The translations under genes and the position numbers were made by a program. The notes beneath the pieces are model-generated. The model did not search any database. It saw only the letters and a program-made list of their open reading frames with translations, and was not told the DNA's origin. A stretch of DNA of 64,000 bases from the NCBI RefSeq assembly GCF_027490375.1, contig NZ_JAIXYH010000033.1:17189-81188 (forward strand), read 5' to 3'. Positions 45,858 through 55,087 of the stretch are shown here, piece by piece. Numbering within the stretch: the first letter of the stretch is position 1; each line of letters begins with the position of its first letter. Origin of the DNA: Flavobacterium sp. GTDB taxonomy: Bacteria > Bacteroidota > Bacteroidia > Flavobacteriales > Flavobacteriaceae.

Positions 45858-46510
45858 TGCCCGACTTTATTGAGCAAACGCTGGTTTTTGTGCGTGATAC
45901 CTTGGCGCATGCCGAAGGCGGACACGACATCAACCACATTTTACGTGTGTATAAAATTGCGTTACGACTTGCCGAGGAAGAGTCGGCAGATGTTACGGTG
46001 GTTTCGTTAGCGGCTTTATTGCACGATATTTCAGATGCTAAATTCAACGGCGGCGACGATTCGTTAGGAGCAAAAGTTGCCGCCGAATTTCTATCAAAAA
46101 TCGGTGCTCCTGAAGCTGTTATAGCACATGTTTGCTTCATTATTGCCAACATGTCGTTTAAAGGCGGTGGCACTTTCGTGGAAACACCTTCGTTGGAATT
46201 TCAGATTGTGCAAGACGCCGACCGACTTGATGCCATTGGCGCCATAGGAGTTGCACGTACGTTTAATTACGGAGGGTTTAAAAACCGTGCCTTGTTCAAT
46301 CCAGACATTAAACCACGAACAGAATTAACCGCCGAGAATTACCGCAATGAGGAGCAGCCAACGATTAATCACTTCTACGAGAAGCTGCTTTTATTGAAAG
46401 ATCGAATGCACACCAAAACAGCTAAGATTTGGGCGCAGAAACGGCATGATTATATGCTGGAGTTTCTAGAGCGCTTCTACGCGGAGTGGGATGGAAGTGA
46501 TTTAGCTTAA
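45857..46510 (+). CDS. HD-domain hydrolase
   Basis: A 217-residue cytoplasmic metal-dependent phosphohydrolase. HD residues appear as HDINHILRVYKIALRLAEEE (about 23-42), LAALLHDISDAKFNGGDDS (about 50-68) with the defining His-Asp pair, and LEFQIVQDADRLDAIGAIG (about 111-129). Related proteins are YedJ-like. Substrate unknown. It is the last gene of the plsC-desaturase-HD set and overlaps the 3' end of DoxX by 4 bp. Confidence 0.88.
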   Translation: MPDFIEQTLVFVRDTLAHAEGGHDINHILRVYKIALRLAEEESADVTVVSLAALLHDISDAKFNGGDDSLGAKVAAEFLSKIGAPEAVIAHVCFIIANMSFKGGGTFVETPSLEFQIVQDADRLDAIGAIGVARTFNYGGFKNRALFNPDIKPRTELTAENYRNEEQPTINHFYEKLLLLKDRMHTKTAKIWAQKRHDYMLEFLERFYAEWDGSDLA

Positions 46511-46899
46511 TGCGCAAACAAATGCACGGCAAGCAGCGTCGGAATGAAATAGATTACAATCGTTTTAGCACCTTCGTAATCTTTAGCCATACGTTGACCT
46601 AATAGTAAAAACAGTAAAGTTACCGCTGAGGTTACCGCACCGTAAAATCCGAAACTTTCGCCGCTGTTGGTGAGTAGTTGAATGATTCCGGCAGCCGAGG
46701 CAATTCCCGCAATTAATTCCAAGGCTAAAATCAAACCCAACGACATGGGAACCATATCTTTAATGGGTGTTTTTGCAAAATGCGATTTCAGCCAATTGAG
46801 ATTATCTTTCCAGTACATGAGCTTGTCGTAGCCCGATTGTACAAAAGTGATTGCAAGAAACAACAGCAATAAAAGGCGAACAGGGTTTTGTAATTCCAT
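46507..46899 (-). CDS. DoxX-family membrane protein
   Basis: A 130-residue inner-membrane protein with four hydrophobic segments (RLLLLLFLAITFVQSGYDKL; LGLILALELIAGIASAAG; GFYGAVTSAVTLLFLLLGQ; IVIYFIPTLLAVHLFAH). The N-terminal GYDKL pattern is typical of DoxX-like proteins, which are tied to redox stress or quinol oxidation in some species; the function here is unknown. It starts 2 bp after the holB stop, so it is in the same operon. Confidence 0.82.
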   Translation of the reverse strand: MELQNPVRLLLLLFLAITFVQSGYDKLMYWKDNLNWLKSHFAKTPIKDMVPMSLGLILALELIAGIASAAGIIQLLTNSGESFGFYGAVTSAVTLLFLLLGQRMAKDYEGAKTIVIYFIPTLLAVHLFAH

Positions 46900-46901
46900 A
46901 A

Positions 46902-48050
46902 CTATTTTGCGTGTATATAACGAGTTAGTTTTATTGATAAATCGGTAAAAATAATCTTTGCGTTGGCGTTTCGTTCGATGTGATACATGGCGTCTTCAAT
47001 TTCTTGAAAAATACCAACGATATTTCCGCCGTGAACAAAAGGAGCAAACTTCTCTAGTTTAAAATTCCCGTATTCAGGAACAATATACGTCAATGAACCG
47101 GCGCCGTAATTAGTTAACAACGCTTGTCGGAACATTTCGGCACAAAAACTCAAAAAACGTTTTTGGCGCTCGCGACCAATACCGGCTAAATCTTCACTCC
47201 ATGAAATCAGACTTTTAATTGCACCCGGATTTCCTTTGGCCGAAAAAGCCGCGCGAACCCAATCGACAAACCATTTTTCAAACTCTAATTCGGCATCGTT
47301 CTCTTCTGCCAATAACAACGCCTTGCTCAAGTTTCCTTGCGATCGAGCTGCCAACATTTTCACCTTTGCGGTATCGAGCGTAAGTCGCGCGTTTAAAAAA
47401 TCGACAACCTGACTTTCGGAAAACGGTCGGAATTCAATTTCCTGACAACGGGAACGTACAGTTGGCAATAATTCGTCGGGATTTTCAACCAATAAAATGA
47501 TGAATGTATCGTCTGATGGTTCTTCGAGAATCTTCAACAGCTTATTGGCTGTACTGTTATTCATAAGTTCGGCTCGCCAAACAATCAATACTTTTTTTCC
47601 ACCTTCGTACGATTTCATCCCGATCACGCGTGCAATCGAATCGGCATCAGTAGCTCGAATTTCTCCCTGCTTACCGTCGCCACCCGCATGCGTAAACCAT
47701 TCGGCAAGAGAACCAAACGGACGCTCGTGAAGAAACTGTCGCCATTCCGGATACAGCTCTTCCGAACTCATCGCTTTACTGCCAGCAGTTCCTGAGGGTG
47801 TTGGGAAATAAAAGTGCAAATCTGGATGTTGCAAACTAGCCACTTTCGAATTACAGCTGCTGTTTCCGCCTTCGTTTTCAAAACCCGCATTGTTGCATAG
47901 CAAGTAGCGCGCATAGGCAAGTGCCATGGGCAAAGTTCCGCTGCCTTCAGGGCCGATAAACAGTTGCGTGTGGGCAATGCGGCCGTTTTTCGCACTGTGA
48001 ACCAGTTGCTTTTTTAAGTGTTCGTGACCGGGAATGGATGAAAATAGCAT
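46902..48050 (-). CDS. holB: DNA polymerase III delta' subunit (HolB)
   Basis: Clamp-loader subunit. The ATG at 48050 (MLFSSIPGHEHLKKQLVHS) is the start; an upstream in-frame TTG lies inside a -7 element. The about 382-residue protein has a Walker-A-like GPEGSGTLPMALAYARYLLC, zinc-region cysteines in CNNAGFENEGGNSSCNSK, the IVWRAELMNNSTANKLLKILEEPSDDTFIILLVENPDELLPTVRSRC block (sensor 1/SRC motif) and a C-terminal collar domain. Followed by DoxX. Confidence 0.93.
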   Translation of the reverse strand: MLFSSIPGHEHLKKQLVHSAKNGRIAHTQLFIGPEGSGTLPMALAYARYLLCNNAGFENEGGNSSCNSKVASLQHPDLHFYFPTPSGTAGSKAMSSEELYPEWRQFLHERPFGSLAEWFTHAGGDGKQGEIRATDADSIARVIGMKSYEGGKKVLIVWRAELMNNSTANKLLKILEEPSDDTFIILLVENPDELLPTVRSRCQEIEFRPFSESQVVDFLNARLTLDTAKVKMLAARSQGNLSKALLLAEENDAELEFEKWFVDWVRAAFSAKGNPGAIKSLISWSEDLAGIGRERQKRFLSFCAEMFRQALLTNYGAGSLTYIVPEYGNFKLEKFAPFVHGGNIVGIFQEIEDAMYHIERNANAKIIFTDLSIKLTRYIHAK

Positions 48051-48052
48051 AC

Positions 48053-48060
48053 GCAAATAT
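48053..48060 (-). promoter_or_regulatory. -7 element TATATTTG of holB
   Basis: Matches TAnnTTTG and ends 2 bp before the holB ATG at 48050, predicting a leaderless transcript. The in-frame TTG of this element explains the false longer reading frame. Confidence 0.5.
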
Positions 48061-48325
48061 AAGTTTTGCAGAAGTATTCTGCACAGTTCGCCGTCTGAAA
48101 TCGGTCGTAGATATTCCTTTTTACGCTTTCGCTCAAATTATGTCTACACGCCGTTAACGATCACAAAATGCACGGATCCAAAAGAGAAGCCCGTAAAATT
48201 TGTTACTTTTTATATGTATTCCAATTGTGCAGCATTCATTTCTGTAGATGAAAATTGATGTTTTCCGCAGATTTCAGCAAATGATTTGCAGTAAACTTGT
48301 TGAAGATTTATCAGCGTAAAGCGCA

Positions 48326-50587
48326 CTAAATCGTTTGTTGCGATTCGAGATAGCCTTTATAAAGCCTCAGTTCTTCCCAAGAAAACTCGTTGTTTGAGGC
48401 TTCCCGAAGCGGCGATAATCCAGTACTTGAGTCGTAAGTTTCGAACAAAACTGCAAGTCTTTGTTGCTGATCTTCAGGTAGAAAATCGGAAATGTTGCAC
48501 TTTCCTTGCGCAATTAGCTTAGAAATGTGGTTGTAGATGGTATTTGGCGAGAGTTTCCGAGCCGCGGCGATGTCTGCAATGGCCAAACCCTCGCTGACCA
48601 ACAAGTATGTTTCATTTACCGTATCCGGCTTTTGTTTGGTTTTTTTCTTTTGTGGATAATCGACTTCTTCATCTTCCGCCACGAGCGAAACTGCTTGCAA
48701 TCGTTCTCGAGCAGCAATCCAATTTTTACGTGCGTAATCTTTGAACGATTCACCGAGCAAACTTTCTTTGGTCCATTCGGCTTCTTCACCTAAATCAGCA
48801 TATTGTCGGGCTTTGAAAAGCTTATAAACCGTATTCAAAAACACGTCCTCCAATTCTACTAAAGCTTGATTCACTTCTTTAGATTTCTTCTGTTTTGACG
48901 TTAGAATCAAATTATCATACAATCCCACACTTATTTCTTCCGCGAAAGCAAAAAAGTACTGGAATGCCTTTCGAACACGTTCTTTCAAAAACGATTCGTC
49001 GACTGCTTCGGCCGCAAGGATACTGTGAATTTGACGCCGAAATTGCGCTGCGGGAGCACCCATTTCCAAACAACGTTTGTACGATTGTTTTGCCCAAACG
49101 CCGAGCAAGGTTTCGGCCGTTTTTACACCCATCGCAAATTGAAACTGAAATTCGCCTAGTGCTTTTTCCAACACCGAAAAATCGAATACGGCTTGTAAAA
49201 ATTCAAGCAAATACACTTTTCGCGCGTGCTCCAAATGTCCGGCGAGGTGCTCAGTTCCGGGTTGAGCAGTGGTGTACGCCTCAACGCTTTTATCGTTTTC
49301 AATGCCGTTGAATTGCAGCGGACTCAATAACATTACACCTTCTAAACTCCGAATACGCGATAAGGCTACGTAGGCTTGGCCCGGTTGAAAAACATCGGCT
49401 ACGTCGACAACCGCGCGGTCGAAGGTTAAGCCTTGGCTTTTATGCACAGTGATTGCCCACGCCAATTTTAGCGGGAAATGTGTAAAAGTTCCGATAACCG
49501 TTTCTTTAATTTCACGGTTGTCGTTCAGCTCGTATTTCATGTTTTGCCACTCGAAGCGCTCCACGTCGATCGTTTCGTCGCTGTCGTCGCAAACCACTTT
49601 AATTTCAACGCTCGATAAAAAAGTAACCGTTGCCATTTTGCCGTTGAAATATCTTTTATTCGGCGCCATATCGTTTTTGATGAACATGACTCGGGCGCCG
49701 ACTTTCAAACTCAAAATTTCGGGAATGGGATATAAACGATCTGGGAAATCATCGATAATTTCAGCGCGAAATTGAAATTCTTTGCTTTTTATTTCTGCTA
49801 ATTCCGACTCGTTCACCACATCGGCTTTTCGATTATGTGTGGTGAGTAAAATGGCGTTTTTCGCTGCTTTTAAATTGCGATCGGCAACAACATGTTTGTT
49901 TAAAATTGCCAAATTTTCACTGGTTATTGTATTGTGGCGCAGATTATTAAGAATTTCTAGAAACGTAGGATCAGACTGCCGATAAATGTGTTTTAATTCG
50001 ATATAAACCGGCGTTGATTGTTGCAAACAGCGCGCGTCGAAAAAGAATTTCCCGCCGTAATAATGTTGCATTAAAAGCCATTCCTGATCTTTAATTACAG
50101 GAGGCAACTGCAGTAAATCGCCTATGAAAAGTACCTGAACACCACCAAAAGCGGCCTGACTTTTTCGTGTGTGTCGCAAGGCAAAATCGATGGCGTCGAG
50201 CAAATCGGGTCGCAACATACTCACCTCATCAATTACCAATAATTCGAGTTGAGTGAGCAGTGTTTTTTTTACGCGATTCATCCGAAAATGCTTCCGAATG
50301 GTACTTGGAGTTTCCACTTTTACGTCGGTTCGGTAATGCGTACGTTCGTCGGTCGGTAAAAATAAGGCCGGCGGAATTTGAAACAGCGAATGTATTGTAA
50401 CGCCGCCCGCATTGAGCGCAGCAATTCCCGTGGGCGCTACAACTACCGCGTGTTTGTGCGTGGTTTTAATGAGGTGTTTGAGGAGTGTGGTTTTTCCTGT
50501 ACCGGCTTTTCCAGTCAGGAAAACAGGATACTTCGTTTGATTTACAAAGCGAAGCAAATAACGAGCTTCGGGCGAAAAATCTTCCAT
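48326..50587 (-). CDS. Pif1-like helicase with C-terminal helix-turn-helix
   Basis: A 753-residue superfamily 1 helicase. Motif I is FLTGKAGTGKTTLLKHL (about 19-35), motif II VIDEVSMLRPD, motif III FIGDLLQLPPV, motif V/VI TVHKSQGLTFDRAVVDVADV and QAYVALSRIRSL. The C-terminal part holds an HRDC-like helical region and a helix-turn-helix (GLAIADIAAARKLSPNTIYNHISKLIAQGKC, about 650-680). Bacteroidota commonly carry this fusion; it may unwind G4 or replication structures, as Pif1 does. The 275-bp gap to holB has no clear features besides a GCAGAA/TTCTGC hairpin at 48068. Confidence 0.9.
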   Translation of the reverse strand: MEDFSPEARYLLRFVNQTKYPVFLTGKAGTGKTTLLKHLIKTTHKHAVVVAPTGIAALNAGGVTIHSLFQIPPALFLPTDERTHYRTDVKVETPSTIRKHFRMNRVKKTLLTQLELLVIDEVSMLRPDLLDAIDFALRHTRKSQAAFGGVQVLFIGDLLQLPPVIKDQEWLLMQHYYGGKFFFDARCLQQSTPVYIELKHIYRQSDPTFLEILNNLRHNTITSENLAILNKHVVADRNLKAAKNAILLTTHNRKADVVNESELAEIKSKEFQFRAEIIDDFPDRLYPIPEILSLKVGARVMFIKNDMAPNKRYFNGKMATVTFLSSVEIKVVCDDSDETIDVERFEWQNMKYELNDNREIKETVIGTFTHFPLKLAWAITVHKSQGLTFDRAVVDVADVFQPGQAYVALSRIRSLEGVMLLSPLQFNGIENDKSVEAYTTAQPGTEHLAGHLEHARKVYLLEFLQAVFDFSVLEKALGEFQFQFAMGVKTAETLLGVWAKQSYKRCLEMGAPAAQFRRQIHSILAAEAVDESFLKERVRKAFQYFFAFAEEISVGLYDNLILTSKQKKSKEVNQALVELEDVFLNTVYKLFKARQYADLGEEAEWTKESLLGESFKDYARKNWIAARERLQAVSLVAEDEEVDYPQKKKTKQKPDTVNETYLLVSEGLAIADIAAARKLSPNTIYNHISKLIAQGKCNISDFLPEDQQQRLAVLFETYDSSTGLSPLREASNNEFSWEELRLYKGYLESQQTI

Positions 50588-50652
50588 TTTGGCGTGTATT
50601 AAAAAAGCTAAGATAATTATTTATATCTGAACTTCTTCTTTTCCGCTACGAA

Positions 50653-51318
50653 CTACTTCTGCGTAAGCAAAAATTGTATGTCCGAAATCAATCGGTCAAT
50701 ATCGGCATCTTTTGTACCGTCGTAAAATCCGCGAATGCGTCGCTCACGATCTACTAAAATTAAGTTTTCGGTGTGCACCATATCATATAATTCGCTGCTG
50801 TTGGCTGTTTTTACGGCCAAATACGATTTCCGTGCGAGGTAATAAATGTCCTCTTTTTTTCCTGTTACCAAATGCCACTTGTTGTCGATCACGCCTTTTT
50901 CGGTTGCGTATTTCCGTAAAACAGGAACCGAATCGATGTCGGGCATCACCGTGTGCGACAATAACAAAACCTCGGGATTATCGCGAAATGAAGCTTGTAC
51001 TTTTCCTAAATTTTTTGTCATAATCGGACAAATCGTAGTACAGGTACAAAAGAAAAAATCGGCAACATAAATTTTTCCTTCAAAGTCACGCTGACTGATT
51101 TTCTTGCCGTTTTGATTTGTGAACGACCAGTCGGCAATCTTGTGCGCGCGTCCGATGTGCTGTACAGTTGAATCGACCATTTCCGGATTTACATCAGCGG
51201 GACTAAACACGGGTAGTCGCTCGCTCGGTTTTAAAAACTGATACGCCGTTGTCAGGAAAACAGCAGCAAAGACCAGCATGCTGATGATAAAAATTCGATA
51301 ACGCTTCCAGATATTCAC
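50653..51318 (-). CDS. SCO1/SenC copper chaperone-like protein
   Basis: A periplasm-facing thioredoxin-like protein expected to deliver copper to cytochrome c oxidase or serve thiol redox roles. GTG at 51318 is preferred, because TTG at 51351 lies upstream of a perfect -7 element (TAATTTTG, 51333-51340). One N-terminal membrane anchor (YRIFIISMLVFAAVFLTTAY) precedes the domain. The CxxxCP copper motif is in FFFCTCTTICPIM, and the conserved histidine is probably in YDMVHTENLILVD. The paired genes of cytochrome oxidase are not near. Confidence 0.88.
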   Translation of the reverse strand: MNIWKRYRIFIISMLVFAAVFLTTAYQFLKPSERLPVFSPADVNPEMVDSTVQHIGRAHKIADWSFTNQNGKKISQRDFEGKIYVADFFFCTCTTICPIMTKNLGKVQASFRDNPEVLLLSHTVMPDIDSVPVLRKYATEKGVIDNKWHLVTGKKEDIYYLARKSYLAVKTANSSELYDMVHTENLILVDRERRIRGFYDGTKDADIDRLISDIQFLLTQK

Positions 51319-51416
51319 CGCGAAATTTTTTGCAAAATTACGTGAAGGCAAGGCCTATTGCCATACGATTTCCGCACTTTTTGACAAACTTAACAGAATG
51401 TGAACCCTTGTTTAGA

Positions 51417-51424
51417 TACATTTG
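51417..51424 (+). promoter_or_regulatory. -7 element TACATTTG of the M13 peptidase gene
   Basis: Matches TAnnTTTG 20 bp before the ATG at 51445, which supports that start over the in-frame GTG at 51400. Confidence 0.4.
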
Positions 51425-51444
51425 TTACTTTATCACAAATTGTT

Positions 51445-53457
51445 ATGAGATATATAATTGCACTTTTATGTATGAGCAGCCTTGCAGTGGCTCAAACTCC
51501 GGGAATTAATCTTAATTTGATGGATCGAAACGTAGCTCCTCAACAAGATTTTTTCAGATTTGTTAACGGGAAATGGCTCGACAATACCGAAATCCCAGCC
51601 GATAAAACCCGTTGGGGAAGCTTCGACGAACTGCGCCAAAATACCGACAAGGATATGTTGGCAATTATTAACGACGCTTTAGCTTCGAATACGTACGCGG
51701 CAGATTCTGATCAAGGAAAAGCCTTGGCGTATTACCGCAGCGTTTTGGATTTAAAAACTCGAAATGCACAAGGATTTAAACCCTTAAAACCTTTTTTCGA
51801 GAAAATCGATAAAATCAAATCGGTTGCCGACCTCCAAAACTATTTACAAGAAATGGAACCGATAGGCGGCGGTGGTTTTTTTGGAATAGGAATTAGTGCC
51901 GACGAAAAAGATTCAAATAAAAACACTTTAAAAGTTTATCCAGGTAGTTTAGGATTACCCGATCGCGATTACTACGTGTCGCAAGAAGCCGATTCGAAAG
52001 ATAAGCGCGAAAAGTATAAAAATCACGTAGCGCGAATGCTGCAAATGGCAGGAGTAAAAAATAGTGAAAAAGCTGCTGCCGACATTCTGGCACTTGAAAC
52101 CGCCATGGCCGAGTCGCAATTTACACGTGTGGAGCGCCGCGACCGCCGGTTGTCGTATAATCCGATGACCGTTGCCGAATTACAAAATTTGGTGCCCGCT
52201 TGGAATTGGAAGGGATATCTGGCAAAAGCAGGTATAAATACCGATAACCTGATTGTTACGCAGGTGAAATTCATGAAAGAGCTCAACAACATTTTACTCG
52301 CGAAGAACACCGAAGCTTGGAAAGCATACTTAAAATGGACGCTCATTAACCGTCATTCTGGAAAATTGTCGGAAGCAATAGAAACCGCAAATTGGGAGTT
52401 TTACGGTAAAACCTTAACTGGCGCACTTAAAGAACGTCCGCTTGACGAACGCGCGTTGTCAATTGTTAACGGAGCTTTGGGCGAGGCACTCGGAAAACTG
52501 TACGTAGAGAAAAAATTCCCACCGGAAGCAAAAGCAAAAGCGCAGAAAATGATCGCGAATGTGATTAAAGCTTTTGAAAACCGAATCAATAATTTGCCGT
52601 GGATGTCGGCCGAAACACGTAAAAGCGCTATTGCCAAACTCGAAAAAAGCCGCGTAAAAATTGGTTATCCCGACAAATGGAAAGATTATAGCGCATTGGT
52701 CGTTAAAGCGCCCGAAAATGGCGGAACCTACTTTGAAAACAGTTTAGCATTAGCGCGTTGGCGTTATGCTGAAAATGTAGCCGATTTGCAAAAGCCGGTT
52801 GATAAAGACCGCTGGGGCATGTCGCCTCAAACAGTGAATGCGTACTACAATCCGTCGTATAACGAAATTGTGTTTCCTGCCGCTATTTTGCAGCCGCCTT
52901 TTTACGACTATAAAGCCGATGAAGCAGTGAATTACGGCGGAATTGGTGCTGTTATTGGTCACGAAATTTCGCACGGATTCGACGATTCGGGAGCGCGTTA
53001 CAACGCTGAAGGTAATTTGGTGGATTGGTGGACACCCGAAGATTTAAAACAATTTACAGCGCTCACGGGAGCTTTAGCCGATCAGTACAGTAAGTTAGAG
53101 CCTATTCCTGGAACGTTCGTAGACGGGAAATTTACTTTAGGTGAAAATATCGGAGATTTAGGTGGTGTTAGCGCGGCGTACGACGGTTTGCAGCTGCACT
53201 TACAGCAACAAGGTCGCCCGGCAAATATCGATGGTTTTACGCCAGAACAACGGTTTTTCATCTCTTGGGCAACGATTTGGCGTTCGAAAATGCGCGACGA
53301 GGCCATGAAAAATATGGTGAAAACCGATCCGCATTCGCCGGGCCAGTACCGCGCTTATGTGCCATTGATGAACGTCGATGCATTTTACAAAGCGTTCGAT
53401 GTGAAACCCGGAGATGGCATGTATTTAGCTCCTGATCAGCGCGTTAAGATTTGGTAG
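51445..53457 (+). CDS. M13-family zinc metallopeptidase
   Basis: A 670-residue secreted neprilysin-like endopeptidase. ATG 51445 gives signal peptide MRYIIALLCMSSLAVAQ. NAYYNPSYNEIVFPAAILQPPF and GAVIGHEISHGFDDSGARYN contain the HExxH zinc motif (HEISH near residue 512); GENIGDLGG supplies the third ligand (about 60 residues later) and NVDAFYKAFDVKPGDGMYL is the family end. Single gene, with a structured repeat immediately downstream. Likely periplasmic or secreted; substrate unknown. Confidence 0.94.
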   Translation: MRYIIALLCMSSLAVAQTPGINLNLMDRNVAPQQDFFRFVNGKWLDNTEIPADKTRWGSFDELRQNTDKDMLAIINDALASNTYAADSDQGKALAYYRSVLDLKTRNAQGFKPLKPFFEKIDKIKSVADLQNYLQEMEPIGGGGFFGIGISADEKDSNKNTLKVYPGSLGLPDRDYYVSQEADSKDKREKYKNHVARMLQMAGVKNSEKAAADILALETAMAESQFTRVERRDRRLSYNPMTVAELQNLVPAWNWKGYLAKAGINTDNLIVTQVKFMKELNNILLAKNTEAWKAYLKWTLINRHSGKLSEAIETANWEFYGKTLTGALKERPLDERALSIVNGALGEALGKLYVEKKFPPEAKAKAQKMIANVIKAFENRINNLPWMSAETRKSAIAKLEKSRVKIGYPDKWKDYSALVVKAPENGGTYFENSLALARWRYAENVADLQKPVDKDRWGMSPQTVNAYYNPSYNEIVFPAAILQPPFYDYKADEAVNYGGIGAVIGHEISHGFDDSGARYNAEGNLVDWWTPEDLKQFTALTGALADQYSKLEPIPGTFVDGKFTLGENIGDLGGVSAAYDGLQLHLQQQGRPANIDGFTPEQRFFISWATIWRSKMRDEAMKNMVKTDPHSPGQYRAYVPLMNVDAFYKAFDVKPGDGMYLAPDQRVKIW

Positions 53458-53582
53458 GGCGCGCCGGCAAAACTAATTAGTGGAAAAAATTGCGGTTTTG
53501 CCGTCCCGTTTTCCGCTGTAGTCCTCGCCCCAAGGAAACCTTGGGGCTGTGGGCTGCCGCTACAACCGGTCGCGCAGAAAAA
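53458..53582 (+). repeat. GGGC structured repeat, copy at 53.5 kb
   Basis: GGGCGCGC, stem 1 CGGCAAAAC/GTTTTGCCG (53465-53473 with 53495-53503) around TAATTAGTGGAAAAAATTG, then TCCCGTTTTCCGCTGTAGTCC, second stem CCCCAAGG/CCTTGGGG with an AAA loop, then GGGCTGCCGCTACAACC. Compared with the 17.2-kb copy both stems differ in sequence but keep pairing. Confidence 0.75.
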
Positions 53583-53601
53583 CGTCTCTAAATTTGAAAT
53601 T

Positions 53602-54027
53602 ATGGAAACCAATTACATTTCGTTCAAATCGAGAAAAGGGTTTATTCTTCCTTTGGTTATAGTGCTTTTTGCAGCTTGTACACTTGCCGCAATCTTTGAA
53701 GGCATTGGTTATTTCAATGTCTTTTTAAGTGGCGGTTTTTTTCTTTTCATTTTGATGCTTTCGTTAAAGCTCGAATACCGAATAACCCACACACAGCTGC
53801 AAATCAAATGTTTGTTTTTATACAATTTGAAAATTCCCATCGATAACATTCGCGAGCTGCGTCGAACGCGCGATCTCACAAGTTCGCCCGCATTAAGCTT
53901 AAACCGTTTGCGCGTTCGTTATAATAAATTCGACGATATTTTGATTTCACCACAAAACCAAGATCAGTTTATCGCCGAGCTTCTCGCACGAAATCCGAAT
54001 ATTTTCTACAATCCGAAAAGGGAGTAA
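53602..54027 (+). CDS. PH-like domain membrane protein
   Basis: A 141-residue protein with two adjacent hydrophobic segments (GFILPLVIVLFAACTLAAI and FNVFLSGGFFLFILMLSL, about 13-55) followed by a beta-rich domain: LEYRITHTQLQIKCLFLYNLKIPIDNIRELRRT, then LRVRYNKFDDILISPQNQDQFIAELLARNP. This is the pattern of bacterial PH-domain proteins (bPH/YdbS-like DUFs). Function unknown. It stands alone between repeats. Confidence 0.8.
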   Translation: METNYISFKSRKGFILPLVIVLFAACTLAAIFEGIGYFNVFLSGGFFLFILMLSLKLEYRITHTQLQIKCLFLYNLKIPIDNIRELRRTRDLTSSPALSLNRLRVRYNKFDDILISPQNQDQFIAELLARNPNIFYNPKRE

Positions 54028-54099
54028 ACGCCAGCGGAACGCTTCTGAAAGCAGCACAATCTTCCTCAAGATATTTCACATTGTCGCCTTTAGACGCTG

Positions 54100-55020
54100 C
54101 CTTCGACAGGCTCAGGCATCCGCCTTCGACAGGCTCAAGCACCCGCCTTTGACAGGCTCAGGTATCGAAGGAGCACAATGTTTCTCAAGGTTTTTCGCAA
54201 TGTACACAACGCCGCTTTCGCCACGCTCAATCATCCATTTCTCGGTAACGATTTTCGCAGCCCGGATAGAGGCGGCATCCTTTTTTTGGAGCGAAGCGGA
54301 ATAAAAAGATACAGCCGAAAGCCGGAAATGCTGCCCAAATAAAAAAGAAATTCAGCCTTCGACACGCCCAACCCCAGACGATTCGCGGGTTCAGACGGGC
54401 AAAACAACACGTTAAGTGGTGAATTAATCGTTTCCGATAGCTATCGGGACTAGCTTCCCCTAAAACGATACGTAAAATGGTGAACGTCACGCAGTATTAA
54501 TACTCAAATCTCAATACTGCAAAAATTCCGCTTTGCGACCTTTGCGTAAATCTTCGCGTCCTTTGCGGTTAACCCTTCAATACGCCGCCTTTGACCCGCT
54601 CAGGCACCAGCTTTTATAGCGCACAGAAAACACCGAAGCTCACAGATTATTTCGGAATGTAGAACTGTTGAGGAAAACACAGAACGTGTCAAGCCAACAA
54701 AAAAAATGCATTAGCCTTCAACTCGCCGCCTTTGACTTGCCGCCTCCGACAAGCTCAGGCACCTACGAATTGCGGGTTAAGTTGGGCAAAACGATACGTA
54801 AAATGGTGAACGTAGCGACGTCTTAATACTCAAATCTTAATACTAAAAAATCTTTGCAGTTAGCCTTCGACAAGCTCAGGCTCCGACGGCGGTGGGTTCG
54901 GTTTGGCAAAACGATACGTTAAGTAGTGAATTAATCGTTTCCGATAGCTATCGGAACTATCCCGATAGCTATGGGGACTAGTTTCCAAAAAAACGACACG
55001 TTAATTGGTGAAATCATCAA
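54100..55020. repeat. Composite repeat region at 54-55 kb
   Basis: Non-coding stretch 54028-55087 built of several modules. CTTCGACAGGCTCAGGC-type units occur at about 54111, 54127, 54147, 54586, 54748 and 54861, and palindromic CCGATAGCTATCGG occurs at about 54431, 54945 and 54970. Further modules are a core with CACAGAAAACACCGAAGCTCAC (54621-54642), a segment with ACACAGAACGTGTC (54677-54690), and AAACGATACGTAAAATGGTGAA blocks. Many occur in inverted orientation in the 1.75-2.92 kb repeats. No credible gene. Confidence 0.8.
54260..54345 (-). repeat. Short GGGC structured repeat copy
   Basis: On the minus strand: TTTGGGCAGCATTTCCGGCTTTCGGCTGTATC, then a hairpin with TCTTTTT and AAAAAAAGGA, then GCCGCCTCTATCC. 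This resembles the 9.9-kb copy without stem 1. Confidence 0.5.
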
Positions 55021-55087
55021 AGTCTTATCACTCCTATTTAATTCCTTACTTCCCAAGCCTTTTTTTAAAACGGAACGATATCTTTAA

